Part shown: positions 1-8,144 of the stretch, one piece after another
Position numbering within the stretch: position 1 is the first letter of the stretch
Layout: the number at the start of each line of letters is the position of its first letter
Position numbers and translations under genes: made by a program
DNA from: Hydrogenophaga taeniospiralis CCUG 15921
GTDB taxonomy: Bacteria; Pseudomonadota; Gammaproteobacteria; Burkholderiales; Burkholderiaceae_C
Direction: 5' to 3'
NCBI RefSeq assembly: GCF_001592305.1
Contig: NZ_BCWR01000023.1
Span: 1-64,000 of the forward strand
DNA length: 64,000 nucleotides
Notes under the pieces: generated by a model
The model's input: only the letters and a program-made list of their open reading frames with translations
Databases searched by the model: none
Told to the model about the DNA's origin: nothing

Positions 1-132
1 CCCCCCCCGTGGGGTTAATGCCAGTCAGTTAAGACCGCGGGTGATCTGATCCAGTAAAAAGGGAGCGTTTAGTAAGGCTGAATTATGGTAGCCCCTGAGG
101 GCGGTATGCGACGTATTTGGATGCGAGAATTG

Positions 133-642
133 CTATGTGGCCACAAAATGCCCACTCTTTCCCCCCCGCTTCTCCACCAGCCGCACCCCGCCAACTGTCA
201 TTCCGCGGTCCACCGCCTTGCACATGTCGTAGATCGTGAGCAGGGCCACGCTGGTGGCGGTGAGGGCTTCCATTTCCACGCCGGTCTGGCCGGTGCATTC
301 GGCCGTCGCGCGGCACAGCACGCTATTGGATGACGCCTCCACCTCGAACTCCACCGCCACTCGCGTGAGTGCGATCGGGTGGCACAGGGGGATCAGTTCG
401 CTGGTCTTTTTGGCGCCCTGGATGCCCGCGATGCGTGCGATGCCCAGCACGTCGCCCTTTTTCGCACTGCCGCTCTGGATCAGCGCCAGGGTGGCGGGCT
501 CCATGGTGATGCGGCCTTCGGCCACGGCCACTCGGTGGGTATGGGCCTTGGCGGCTACGTCCACCATGTGGGCCTGGCCCTGGGCGTCGAAATGGGTCAG
601 CGGGCTGCTGTCGGAGGGGGCAGTGGGCTTGGGGGTGTTCAT
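133..642 (-). CDS. moaC: Cyclic pyranopterin monophosphate synthase MoaC
   Basis: Molybdenum cofactor biosynthesis: MoaC converts 3',8-cyclo-7,8-dihydro-GTP, made by MoaA, into cyclic pyranopterin monophosphate in the cytoplasm. The 169-residue protein has the usual family length. It shows the conserved KTSELIPLCHPI stretch (residues about 79-90) and the active-site block GVEMEALTATSVALLTIYDMCKA with the catalytic Asp/Lys pair. The start is the ATG just before a short 58-bp gap to the divergent M48 protease gene, and no better upstream start exists. The stop is TAG. No other moa gene is visible in the window, so moaC stands alone here. Identification is by family motifs and is secure. Confidence 0.95.
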   Translation of the reverse strand: MNTPKPTAPSDSSPLTHFDAQGQAHMVDVAAKAHTHRVAVAEGRITMEPATLALIQSGSAKKGDVLGIARIAGIQGAKKTSELIPLCHPIALTRVAVEFEVEASSNSVLCRATAECTGQTGVEMEALTATSVALLTIYDMCKAVDRGMTVGGVRLVEKRGGKSGHFVAT

Positions 643-700
643 GGGGGTGCTTTGCGCGGTCTTTACAGAAACCTGGGGGACTTGGCGGCATCATACGAGG

Positions 701-2404
701 ATGCGTTTCTCCTTCAGGCCCCTCTTTTCACCCCCGGCGCGACCGGTTTCCACGACGCTGCTGCTCGCGGCGCTGGCCGCTCTGCCGGCGGCGCTGTCTA
801 ATGCGCAGACGGCCGGTGTCGATGCGCCGGTCACTTCGGGTCTGCCCACACTGGGCGATGGTTCCGACATGTCCATCGCGGCCGAGCGGCGGCTGGGCGA
901 CAGCATCGCGCAACAACTCTACCGCGACCCCGACTACCTGGACGACCCGGTGCTGGTGGACTACCTGCAGTCGCTCTGGGTGCCACTGCTGGGCGCGGCG
1001 CGCACGCGCGGGGATGTGCCCGCCGAGTTGTCCGAGCGGCTGGCCTGGGAACTGATGATCTCGCGCGACAAGCGCGTCAACGCCTTTGCCCTGCCCGGCG
1101 GTTACTTGGGGGTGCACCTGGGGCTGCTGGCGGTGACCGAGACGCCGCAGGAGGTGGCCAGCGTGCTGGCGCACGAGTTGAGTCATGTGTCGCAGCGCCA
1201 CATCGCGCGCATGCTCTCGCGCCAGGACAAGCAGGCGCCCTGGCTGCTGGGCGCCATGGTGCTGGGGGTGCTGGCGGCGCGGGCCAACGCCGACGTGGCC
1301 AACGCGGCCATCGTCGGGAGCCAGGCGGTCGCGGTGCAGACCCAGCTCAACTTCTCGCGCGACATGGAGCGCGAGGCCGACCGCGTGGGCTTTGGCGTGC
1401 TCACGGGCGCGGGCTTCGATGGCCGGGGTTTTGTGAGCATGTTCGACAAGCTGCAACAGGCCGGGCGACTCAACGACGACGGTTCCTTCCCCTACTTGCG
1501 TAGCCACCCGCTGACCAGCGAGCGCATCGCTGACATGCGCGCGCGGCTGCCGCTGGCCACCAGCACGGTGGTGGGGCCTCGCGTTGGCGCTCCCGCAGCG
1601 GCCGCGCCGGTGCCCGGCGCCGCACCATCAGGCTTGACCTTGACGCTGCCGCCGTCCGCGCCGGGCCGCGAGGGTGCGATGCCGCGCCTGCCCGGCGCCC
1701 CGGCGTCGGCCACGCCGGCCTTGCACGCGCTGATGTCGGCGCGGGCCCGGGTGCTGGCCGAAAACGGGCCGGATCGCTGGCGCGCCTGGCTGCGCACCGG
1801 GCAGTCGGCCGATGCCAAGCCCGGTGACCGCTATGCCGCGGCGCTGTCCGCGCACCGCCTCGGGCAGCGCGATCTGGCCTTGAGCCTGGCGCAGCGCCTG
1901 CGCGCGGAAGCGGTGCCGGCGGCACCCGAGACGCGCTGGGCGGTGGATGCGCTGTTGATGGAACTGATGCTGCCGACCGCGACCTCAGGTGGTGCGGCCG
2001 GGGCGGCGATGCAGGCTCCGCTGGGGGCTCTGCGCGACGCGGCGCTCGCCAGCCACCAGCGCGCGGCGGTGCTGCTCGGTGCCCAGGCGGCGCTGGCCAC
2101 CGGTGCTGCCCGACAGGCTGCGGCTCGGCTGCAGGACTGGGTGGCGGCGCATCCGCGCGATGCGCAGGCCTGGCAGACGCTGGCGCGGGCGCAACTGGCG
2201 CTGGGCCAGCGCCTGCGCGCCATCCGCGCCGAGGCGGAAGCCCGTGCGGCGCAGCTGGACTACGCGGGGGCGGTCGAGCGCTTCAGGGCCGCACAGTCGC
2301 TGCCCGCTGCCGAGCGCGCCAGCGACGGCATGGAACTGGCGATCGTGGACGTGCGCCGCCGCGAGGTCGAGGCGCTGCTGCGTGAATCAGTCCGAGAGGA
2401 CTGA
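701..2404 (+). CDS. M48 family periplasmic metalloprotease (BepA/YfgC-like) with C-terminal TPRs
   Basis: Predicted zinc metalloprotease of the BepA type, a periplasmic protease/chaperone that helps assemble or degrade outer-membrane proteins. The 567-residue product starts with an Arg-containing n-region and a hydrophobic signal segment ending near residue 36 (after an SNAQ motif). The M48 zinc motif HELSH lies at residues 158-162, with the third ligand glutamate in EREAD about 65 residues later. The C-terminal half is rich in Ala/Leu helices consistent with TPR repeats. The ATG at 701 was chosen because it gives a clean signal peptide and has a GAGG-type ribosome site; the longer open frame upstream overlaps moaC on the other strand and is spurious. 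Its end overlaps the convergent holin-like gene by 18 bp. Confidence 0.9.
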   Translation: MRFSFRPLFSPPARPVSTTLLLAALAALPAALSNAQTAGVDAPVTSGLPTLGDGSDMSIAAERRLGDSIAQQLYRDPDYLDDPVLVDYLQSLWVPLLGAARTRGDVPAELSERLAWELMISRDKRVNAFALPGGYLGVHLGLLAVTETPQEVASVLAHELSHVSQRHIARMLSRQDKQAPWLLGAMVLGVLAARANADVANAAIVGSQAVAVQTQLNFSRDMEREADRVGFGVLTGAGFDGRGFVSMFDKLQQAGRLNDDGSFPYLRSHPLTSERIADMRARLPLATSTVVGPRVGAPAAAAPVPGAAPSGLTLTLPPSAPGREGAMPRLPGAPASATPALHALMSARARVLAENGPDRWRAWLRTGQSADAKPGDRYAAALSAHRLGQRDLALSLAQRLRAEAVPAAPETRWAVDALLMELMLPTATSGGAAGAAMQAPLGALRDAALASHQRAAVLLGAQAALATGAARQAAARLQDWVAAHPRDAQAWQTLARAQLALGQRLRAIRAEAEARAAQLDYAGAVERFRAAQSLPAAERASDGMELAIVDVRRREVEALLRESVRED

Positions 2405-2737
2405 TTTCAGCGCCATGTCCACCACCAGCATCAGCGCCGAGTAGATCAGCGAGCCCAGCAGGGCGGCGCCGAAACCGTTGACGCCAAAGCCGTCGAGCAG
2501 GCTGGCGGCGGCCCAGAACATCAGCGCGTTGATGACGAACAGGAACAGGCCCAGCGTGACCACCGTCACCGGCAGCGTCAGCACGACCAGCACCGGGCGC
2601 ACCAATGTGTTGAGCAGGCCGATCACCGCCGCGGCGATCAGGGCCGAGCTGAAGTTGGGGATCTGCACGCCGGGGTAGAGGTAGCCCACGAGCAACAAGG
2701 CGCAGGCTGCAAGCAGCCATTTCAGGATGAGTTTCAT
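2387..2737 (-). CDS. Phage holin family 4-like small membrane protein
   Basis: Small integral membrane protein of 116 residues, almost entirely hydrophobic, with about four predicted membrane helices (MKLILKWLLAACALLLVGYL, a central helix pair with the conserved N-LVRPVL element, and a C-terminal helix). This matches the 'phage holin family 4 / superfamily IV' group (PF04020), which is widespread in bacterial chromosomes and not linked to a prophage here. The ATG giving MKLIL is preferred over one four codons upstream because it starts directly with the Lys-containing n-region. The function is unknown. The gene converges on the M48 protease gene and overlaps its 3' end. Confidence 0.8.
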   Translation of the reverse strand: MKLILKWLLAACALLLVGYLYPGVQIPNFSSALIAAAVIGLLNTLVRPVLVVLTLPVTVVTLGLFLFVINALMFWAAASLLDGFGVNGFGAALLGSLIYSALMLVVDMALKSVLSD

Positions 2738-2812
2738 GCGGGGCAGCATAGCACCGGACGTGAAAAAGGCGGCATCCTCGCGGAGGCCGCCCCATGGCGA
2801 ACGCCGTGCGGT

Positions 2813-3535
2813 TTACGCTTCTTCCGGCACCGGGTGGCGGGCCGCCATCACCTTGCCGATCACGAGCACCAGCAGCGCGCCCACCACGGCGGCTGCGTAC
2901 TTCACCACCGGGGTTTGCGGCAGCTTGAGCATCCATGCCATGTTGTCCGGATCCGCGAGCGCCGGGTCGGTGACCAGCATGCCACCGGCGATCCAGCCCA
3001 GCAGCATGCCGCCGCCGGTGATGATGATGGGGAAGCGCGCCATCAGCTTGATCACCAACTGACTGCCCGAGACGATGATCGGGATGGAGATCAGCAGGCC
3101 CAGGATCACCAGCAGCAGCGAGTGTTCACCCGCGTGTTGCGCCGCGCCAGCGATGGCGATGACGTTGTCCACGCTCATGACCAGGTCGGCCACGATGATG
3201 GTCTTGATGGCCGCGAACAGCTTGTCGCTGCCGGCGATGTCGCCGTGACCGTCGTCGTCCGGCGCCAGCAGCTTGACGCCGATCCACACCAGCAGCACCG
3301 CGCCCGCGAGCTTGAGGAACGGCACGTTGAGCAGGGTCATCGCGAACGCGATCAGGATCACGCGCAGGATGATGGCGCCGGCGGTGCCCCAGATGATCCC
3401 CTTGGTGCGTTGCGCGGGCGGCAGCTTGCGGCAGGCCAGCGCGATCACGACCGCGTTGTCGCCGCCGAGCAGGATGTCGATGATGATGATCTGGCCCAGC
3501 GCGACCCAGAACGCAGGTGAAGTCAGGAAATCCAT
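2813..3535 (-). CDS. TerC family integral membrane protein (Alx/YjbE-like), putative Mn2+ exporter
   Basis: Inner-membrane protein of 240 residues with about seven helices. The TerC signature is present twice: an acidic DILLGGDNAV motif in helix 1 (around residues 20-29) and a matching ADLVMSVDNV motif mid-protein, both typical of metal-binding TerC/Alx/YjbE proteins. Known relatives controlled by the yybP-ykoY riboswitch are linked to manganese efflux or homeostasis. Upstream on the same strand, between this gene and the DUF1289 gene, the leader carries a clear yybP-ykoY aptamer, which supports a Mn2+ role by context. Family assignment is firm; the substrate is inferred. Confidence 0.88.
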   Translation of the reverse strand: MDFLTSPAFWVALGQIIIIDILLGGDNAVVIALACRKLPPAQRTKGIIWGTAGAIILRVILIAFAMTLLNVPFLKLAGAVLLVWIGVKLLAPDDDGHGDIAGSDKLFAAIKTIIVADLVMSVDNVIAIAGAAQHAGEHSLLLVILGLLISIPIIVSGSQLVIKLMARFPIIITGGGMLLGWIAGGMLVTDPALADPDNMAWMLKLPQTPVVKYAAAVVGALLVLVIGKVMAARHPVPEEA

Positions 3536-3714
3536 AAATGCCTCGTGGTGATGTGTTCAAAAGGGCCGGACGCGAGGCGTACCCGTCGTCCGCCCGACCT
3601 TCTCATGTTCGGCCACCCAGGGAGATCGGAAGGCGCTGTCTCACCGGCCTGCGACGGCGCGGCAGCGCAGGCGAAGGGGATCGGACATGCCTTGATCGGC
3701 CCGAGGGGAGCCCA

Positions 3715-3866
3715 TCAAAGGTCTTGCTCAGCCTGGCGATGGATCGCCGGGCCCGGACTGCCGGAAGCGGGTGGCACCGCTTCGTATTGACGACAGTCCG
3801 AATGTCCGGCCGCTGGGGGCGCAAGGCGCTTTGTGGCGGCGGAGCGGAGAGCTACTCCCCTTCAAA
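3715..3866 (-). promoter_or_regulatory. yybP-ykoY manganese riboswitch in the terC leader
   Basis: On the minus strand the leader contains the hallmark aptamer elements in the right order: AAGGGGAGTAGC (about 3863-3852), the internal GTCGTCAATACGA element (about 3796-3784) and AGCAAGACCTTT (about 3728-3717), whose CCTTT pairs with the opening AAGGG to close the P1 helix. These match the conserved loops of Mn2+-sensing yybP-ykoY RNAs. A CTCCCC run just downstream (3704-3711 region) could pair with the GGGGAG of the aptamer and act as the expression platform. The rest of the 460-nt gap (3536-3995) holds the remaining leader and the divergent start region of the DUF1289 gene. Confidence 0.88.
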
Positions 3867-3995
3867 ACCCGCGATTGTACCGACCCGGCACACCCCGTGA
3901 CCGCCGTTGCGGATACGCAGTTCCCACAGAGCGAGGCGGTGTTCCAGCGCCTGCACTGGCCAGGAAACGGGCGCGCTGGCTATGATCCATCCCCC

Positions 3996-4421
3996 ATGGC
4001 TGGCATACACATCACCGACATCGAGGCCGCGATCAACCACTGGCGTGAGCGCTCACCCTCACCCGATGGCTTGTCGCTGGCGCCTCAGACGCGCGCGCTG
4101 GCCGAGGTGTACGCGCTCATGGTGTACTTTCGCGAGACTGAGGCCGACGAAACCACCCTGCCCACCCAGGCGCACGAGGCCTGGCTCGCCTGGTTCGGCA
4201 GCATGCCCGATACCCCCTGCATCGCCATCTGTTCGACCAGCCAGGGCGACGAGGTGTGCAAAGGCTGCGGGCGCACCTTCGACGAAGTGCAGCTCTGGAC
4301 CGAAATGACTCCGGGCGAGAAGCGCGCCAGCTGGCGGCGCATCACGCTCGAAGGCAGCGCCTGGCGCTTCAACCGCTACGCCGAGCGGGCGCTGGAAGAG
4401 GCTCAGGCCGGAACCGTGTAG
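3996..4421 (+). CDS. DUF3717 / DUF1289 small cysteine-motif protein
   Basis: A 141-residue protein with two recognisable parts. The N-terminus (IHITDIEAAINHWR...) resembles DUF3717, common in Burkholderiales. The C-terminal part has the DUF1289 cysteine pattern PCIAICSTSQGDEVCKGCGRT (four cysteines, probably metal or Fe-S binding) followed by a W-x-x-M-x-x-x-E-K segment. The ATG at 3996 begins exactly at the DUF3717 start; upstream in-frame extension runs into the opposite-strand riboswitch and is rejected. The function is unknown. Its 3' end overlaps the convergent metallo-hydrolase gene by 19 bp. Confidence 0.82.
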   Translation: MAGIHITDIEAAINHWRERSPSPDGLSLAPQTRALAEVYALMVYFRETEADETTLPTQAHEAWLAWFGSMPDTPCIAICSTSQGDEVCKGCGRTFDEVQLWTEMTPGEKRASWRRITLEGSAWRFNRYAERALEEAQAGTV

Positions 4422-5179
4422 TTGGCCTGGGTGACGTAGTCGATGCCGCAGCTCAGGTCGCTGATCCAGTTGATGAACTCACCCACCGCCGCACCCGCCA
4501 GGGGGGCGCCGTGCTGCGGCACGATCATGTCGATGGGCAGGGTGCGGGCCATGTTGGCCCACAGCCGCAGCACCTTGGACGAGACCATGTAACGCCGGTG
4601 GAACGCTTCCATCTTCGGGATGTGGGGCGCCAGCGAGGTGATGGGTGTGGCCGCGTCGGCCGAGGTCCCGATGGAGACCCCCAGATCGCCCGAGAAGAGG
4701 ATGCGGCTCACCGGGTCCCAGAATTGGAAATTGCCCTCGGAGTGCATGAAGTGCGCGGGCAGCGCCACCAGCTCGGAGCTGCCCAGGGGAATGCGCACGC
4801 CCGGGTCGGGAATGCCGATGATGCGGCCGGCCGTCTTGCCGGGCTTGCAGAAGTGGGGCGCGAAACGCTCCCACAGGCGCGAGATGTACAGCGTGGCCTG
4901 GGTGCTGGTCATCCAGCGGTCCAGCGAGGCGATGATGTCCGGGTCGGCGTGTGAGGCCAGGATCTTGGACAGCTTGCTCGGCGGGAAAAAGCGGCCGATG
5001 GTGAGCAGCAGCTCGTTGTAGGCCATGTTGCCACCCGGGTCGATGATGGCGCCGGTGTCGCCATGGATGACCAGGAACTGGTTGGCCTGCACGGCCTGAC
5101 CAGGCTCGCCGTCCTCGTCGCTCAGGTGGGCGAACATCAGGCAGACATGGCCGTTTTTGTTGAAGAGTTCGATGGCCAT
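4403..5179 (-). CDS. Metallo-beta-lactamase-fold di-iron oxygen-binding (ODP-type) protein
   Basis: Cytoplasmic protein of 258 residues resembling the di-iron oxygen-binding domain found in flavodiiron proteins (FprA/ROO) but without the fused flavodoxin. Ligand-type motifs are visible: SHADPDI (residues about 83-89, the H-x-[E/D]-x-D position), HSEGNFQFWD, and FSGD further on. The terminal PQHG is another expected metal site. Relatives may reduce or sense O2 or NO, or pass electrons with a separate flavoprotein. The start giving MAIELFNKNG was chosen over an upstream ATG because the first 22 extra residues are low-complexity Pro/Arg. The biological role is not known. Confidence 0.82.
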   Translation of the reverse strand: MAIELFNKNGHVCLMFAHLSDEDGEPGQAVQANQFLVIHGDTGAIIDPGGNMAYNELLLTIGRFFPPSKLSKILASHADPDIIASLDRWMTSTQATLYISRLWERFAPHFCKPGKTAGRIIGIPDPGVRIPLGSSELVALPAHFMHSEGNFQFWDPVSRILFSGDLGVSIGTSADAATPITSLAPHIPKMEAFHRRYMVSSKVLRLWANMARTLPIDMIVPQHGAPLAGAAVGEFINWISDLSCGIDYVTQANYTVPA

Positions 5180-5367
5180 GGGCGGTCTTTCAGTGGTCGG
5201 ACGAGGGGGCGGGCAACGGATTCTAGGTATTCGCGCCGGGCACATGGTGGGCGCTGTCGTTTGTCCGGCGCACTATGTCGGAAATACCGCACTTTGCACG
5301 GAGGGGCCGCCCACATTTCCCGGTCGGGCGGGACATAGGTCACACCCGGAGCGGATGAGACGCCTGA

Positions 5368-6795
5368 TCAGGCCCGGCGCGCCAGTTCCTCGGCCTTGCC
5401 GATGTAGCTGCCGGGTGTCATGGCCAACAGGCGGTCTTTTTCCGGCTGGGGGATCTCCAGGCTGCGGATCAGTGCGTGCAGGGCCTCGGCCGTCACGGTC
5501 TTGCCGCGCGTGACTTCCTTGAGCTTTTCGTAGGCGCCTTGCACGCCGAAACGGCGCATCACGGTCTGGATCGGCTCGGCCAGCACTTCCCACGACGCGT
5601 CCAGGTCGGCGGCCAGCGCTTCTTCGTTGAGTTCGAGCTTGCCCAGGCCCACGCCCAGCGAGTGGTAGGCCAGCACCGCGTAGCCCAGCGCCACGCCCAT
5701 GTTGCGCAGCACGGTGGAGTCGGTCAGGTCGCGCTGCCAGCGGGAAATCGGCAGCTTTTCGGACAGGTGTTTGAGCAGGGCGTTGGCCAGGCCCAGGTTG
5801 CCCTCGGCGTTTTCAAAGTCGATCGGGTTGACCTTGTGCGGCATGGTGCTGGAGCCGATCTCACCGGCCTTGAGGCGCTGCTTGAAATAGCCCACGCTGA
5901 CGTAGCCCCAGATGTCGCGCGCCAGGTCGATCAGGATGGTGTTGGTGCGGGCGATGGCGTCGAACAGCTCGGCCATGTAGTCGTGCGGCTCGATCTGGAT
6001 GCTGTAGGGCTGGAAGCTCAGGCCCAGGCCGAGCGGCTCGGGCTGCTCGATCACGTTGCGGCTGAAGGCCTCCCAGTCGAAATCGGGCCAGGCCGACAGG
6101 TGGGCGTTGTAGTTGCCCACGGCGCCGTTCATCTTGCCCATGAGCTTGACGCTGGCGATCTTTTCGCGCGCGGCGGCCAGGCGCACCACCACGTTGGCCA
6201 GTTCCTTGCCTACCGTGGTGGGGCTGGCGGTCTGGCCATGGGTGCGGCTGAGCATGGGCACGGCGGCGAAGGCGTGCGCCATCTCGCGCAGCCGGGCGAT
6301 CACGCCGTCGAGCGCGGGCAGCAGCACGGTGTCGCGTCCGCCCTTGAGCTGCAGGGCGTGGCTGGTGTTGTTGATGTCTTCGCTGGTGCAGGCGAAGTGC
6401 ACGAACTCGGCGGCCTTTTCCAGCTCGGGGCGGGCGTCGAATTTCGACTTGATCCAGTACTCCACCGCCTTCACGTCGTGGTTGGTGGTTTTCTCGATGT
6501 CCTTGATGGCCACCGCATCGGCTTCGCTGAAATTCTTCACCAGGCCCAGCAGGTAGGTGCGGGCGCCGGGCGAGAGTGGCTTGAATTCATCGAAACCGGC
6601 GTCGGACAGCGCAATGAACCAGGCGATCTCGACCTGCACGCGGCGGTGCATGTAGCCCTGTTCGCTCATGAAGGGCCGCAGGCTGGCCAGCCGGCCGGCG
6701 TAGCGGCCGTCCAGCGGGGACAGGGCGGAAACAGGGGTCAGGGCCTGGGAAGCCGCGGGGGAGTGAACGGTGGGGGCGGGGGTGGTCGGGCGCAT
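5368..6795 (-). CDS. purB: Adenylosuccinate lyase
   Basis: Purine biosynthesis enzyme that releases fumarate from SAICAR and from adenylosuccinate. The 475-residue protein carries the fumarase/aspartase superfamily signature SSTMPHKVNPIDFENAEGN, the substrate-binding TTNHDVKAVEYW region and the RTHGQ catalytic-histidine region. Length is close to the E. coli enzyme, with a short N-terminal extension before the conserved LSPLDGRY. The ATG at 6795 was taken because upstream codons encode an Arg/Ala-rich tail overlapping the divergent gst promoter region. It stands alone, divergent from the GST gene. Confidence 0.96.
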   Translation of the reverse strand: MRPTTPAPTVHSPAASQALTPVSALSPLDGRYAGRLASLRPFMSEQGYMHRRVQVEIAWFIALSDAGFDEFKPLSPGARTYLLGLVKNFSEADAVAIKDIEKTTNHDVKAVEYWIKSKFDARPELEKAAEFVHFACTSEDINNTSHALQLKGGRDTVLLPALDGVIARLREMAHAFAAVPMLSRTHGQTASPTTVGKELANVVVRLAAAREKIASVKLMGKMNGAVGNYNAHLSAWPDFDWEAFSRNVIEQPEPLGLGLSFQPYSIQIEPHDYMAELFDAIARTNTILIDLARDIWGYVSVGYFKQRLKAGEIGSSTMPHKVNPIDFENAEGNLGLANALLKHLSEKLPISRWQRDLTDSTVLRNMGVALGYAVLAYHSLGVGLGKLELNEEALAADLDASWEVLAEPIQTVMRRFGVQGAYEKLKEVTRGKTVTAEALHALIRSLEIPQPEKDRLLAMTPGSYIGKAEELARRA

Positions 6796-6961
6796 CCCCC
6801 AATTGTAGGAGGCGCGGCCCCGGCAGCCCGGTGCCGTCCGGCGCCGCGCGCTGGCCGGTGCCGGTGGTCGGCTGTTGCGCCATGCCACTGTCAGCCCTGA
6901 GAAGCCGATGGCTGGCTAAAATGGCCGACCCTAGGGAAACCTGTCTCACGAAGCACCGTCC

Positions 6962-7576
6962 ATGAAACTCATTGGCGCCATCACCAGCCCCTACGTGCGC
7001 AAAGTGCGTGTCGTCATGGCCGAGAAAAAGCTCGACTACCAGTTCCTGCCAGAGGACGTGTGGTCGGCCAGCACCCAGATCGGCACCTCCAACCCGCTGG
7101 GCAAGGTGCCGTGCCTGGTGATGGAGGGCGGCGAAGCGGTGTTCGATTCGCGGGTGATCGTGGAGTACCTCGACACCCTCTCGCCTGTGGGCAAGCTGAT
7201 CCCGGCCCAGGGCCGCGAACGCGCCGAAGTCAAAACCTGGGAAGCGCTGGCCGACGGCCTGCTGGACGCGGCCATCCTGGCCCGACTGGAAGCCACCTGG
7301 GCCGGCCGCACCGACGAGCAGCGCAGCGACGCCTGGATCGAACGCCAGATGGGCAAGGTGCACGCGGCGCTCAAATCCATGAGCCAGGGCCTGGGCGACA
7401 AGCCGTTCTGCTCGGGCATCCACCTGAGCCTGTCCGATCTGGCGGTGGGTTGCGCGCTGGGCTACCTGGACTTCCGCTTCCCCGACATCGACTGGCGCAC
7501 GTCCTATCCGAATCTGGCCCGGCTCGCCGAGAAGCTCTTTTTGCGGCAGAGCTTTGTGGATACAAAGCCTGATTGA
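6962..7576 (+). CDS. Glutathione S-transferase family protein (YibF-like)
   Basis: A 204-residue GST with the N-terminal thioredoxin-like domain (SPYVRKVRV near residue 9 with the glutathione-activating Ser region, NPLGKVPCLV with the conserved cis-Pro, and DSRVIVEYLD binding the gamma-glutamyl group) followed by an all-helical C-terminal domain. This architecture matches the proteobacterial YibF-like GSTs. The substrate cannot be told from sequence. The gene is divergent from purB, separated by 166 bp, and is followed by a GC-rich dispersed repeat. Confidence 0.88.
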   Translation: MKLIGAITSPYVRKVRVVMAEKKLDYQFLPEDVWSASTQIGTSNPLGKVPCLVMEGGEAVFDSRVIVEYLDTLSPVGKLIPAQGRERAEVKTWEALADGLLDAAILARLEATWAGRTDEQRSDAWIERQMGKVHAALKSMSQGLGDKPFCSGIHLSLSDLAVGCALGYLDFRFPDIDWRTSYPNLARLAEKLFLRQSFVDTKPD

Positions 7577-7581
7577 TAGGT

Positions 7582-7661
7582 CCCCCCCGCGCCGCGCCTA
7601 AGGGCGCGTCACCCCCCCAGGGGGCGATGCCTGCGGCCTGGCAAAGCCAGTTCCGCGGCAT
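7582..7661. repeat. GC-rich dispersed repeat, type II copy
   Basis: Fills the gap between the GST gene and the NTF2-like gene. It contains a CCCCC-GCGCCGCGCC-(T/C)AA-(G/C)GGCGCGTCACCCCCC core and a GGCAAAGCCAGTTCCGC tail that recur with small changes at 25382-25475 and partly at 16500-16575. Imperfect inverted repeats could fold as hairpins and might terminate the convergent genes. Confidence 0.65.
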
Positions 7662-7690
7662 CCCTCAATCAAGCCCCTTCGCCGACTGAT

Positions 7691-8137
7691 TTACTGGGTT
7701 GCCCTGCGCTTGAGCCAGCGCATGAGCGTGCCCAGCCCCGGCAGTTTTTCGTACAGCTCTTCGGCCGCGTCCCAGTAGTCGCGGTGTTCGCTGATGCGGC
7801 CGTCGCTGTCCAGCGTCAGGTGGGAGCCGCCGCGGATCAGTTGCACGGTGGTGGTGTCGAAGCGCTGGAAACGGAAGCGGAATTCCCAGACCAGAAACGC
7901 CTGCGGGCCGTCCACGATCTGTTGCGTCACGGTGAAGCGCGGTTCGTGCAGGGCCGTGAACATGTGTTCGAAAAGGCGGGTGATCGCGGGGATGCCCTGC
8001 ACCTCGTTGAACGGGTCCTTGAAGCGCGCCTGCGGCGTGTAGAAGTGGCCGATCTGCGCCACGCTCTGCGGCGTGAGACTTTCGAAATACACGGTGAGGC
8101 GGGCGACCGCGGCGCGGGAGTCGGTGGGCGGTGTCAT
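7691..8137 (-). CDS. NTF2-like / SnoaL-fold protein (DUF2358-like)
   Basis: A 148-residue cytoplasmic protein with the cone-shaped NTF2-like fold pattern: an N-terminal helix (ARLTVYFESLTPQSVAQIGHFYTPQARFKDPFNEVQG), conserved FxDPF-type motif, and late strands with EHRDYWDAAEEL. It is the last gene of the eight-gene lipid operon, starting 7 nt after the SDR stop. In related clusters of other proteobacteria an NTF2-like gene commonly accompanies SDR, DUF1365 and CFA-synthase genes. No catalytic role can be assigned; a small-molecule binding or isomerase function is possible. Confidence 0.82.
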   Translation of the reverse strand: MTPPTDSRAAVARLTVYFESLTPQSVAQIGHFYTPQARFKDPFNEVQGIPAITRLFEHMFTALHEPRFTVTQQIVDGPQAFLVWEFRFRFQRFDTTTVQLIRGGSHLTLDSDGRISEHRDYWDAAEELYEKLPGLGTLMRWLKRRATQ

Positions 8138-8144
8138 GGGAGGT

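Noticed and set aside
1..132. Possible gene fragment at the left edge
   Set aside because: No coding pattern, RNA fold or repeat could be recognised in these bases.
236..700. Upstream extension of the M48 protease reading frame
   Set aside because: It overlaps moaC on the other strand and would hide the signal peptide, which begins cleanly at 701.
5476..6900. Long + strand frame opposite purB
   Set aside because: Composition is His/Gln/Gly/Val-rich without domains; it is an antisense shadow of purB.
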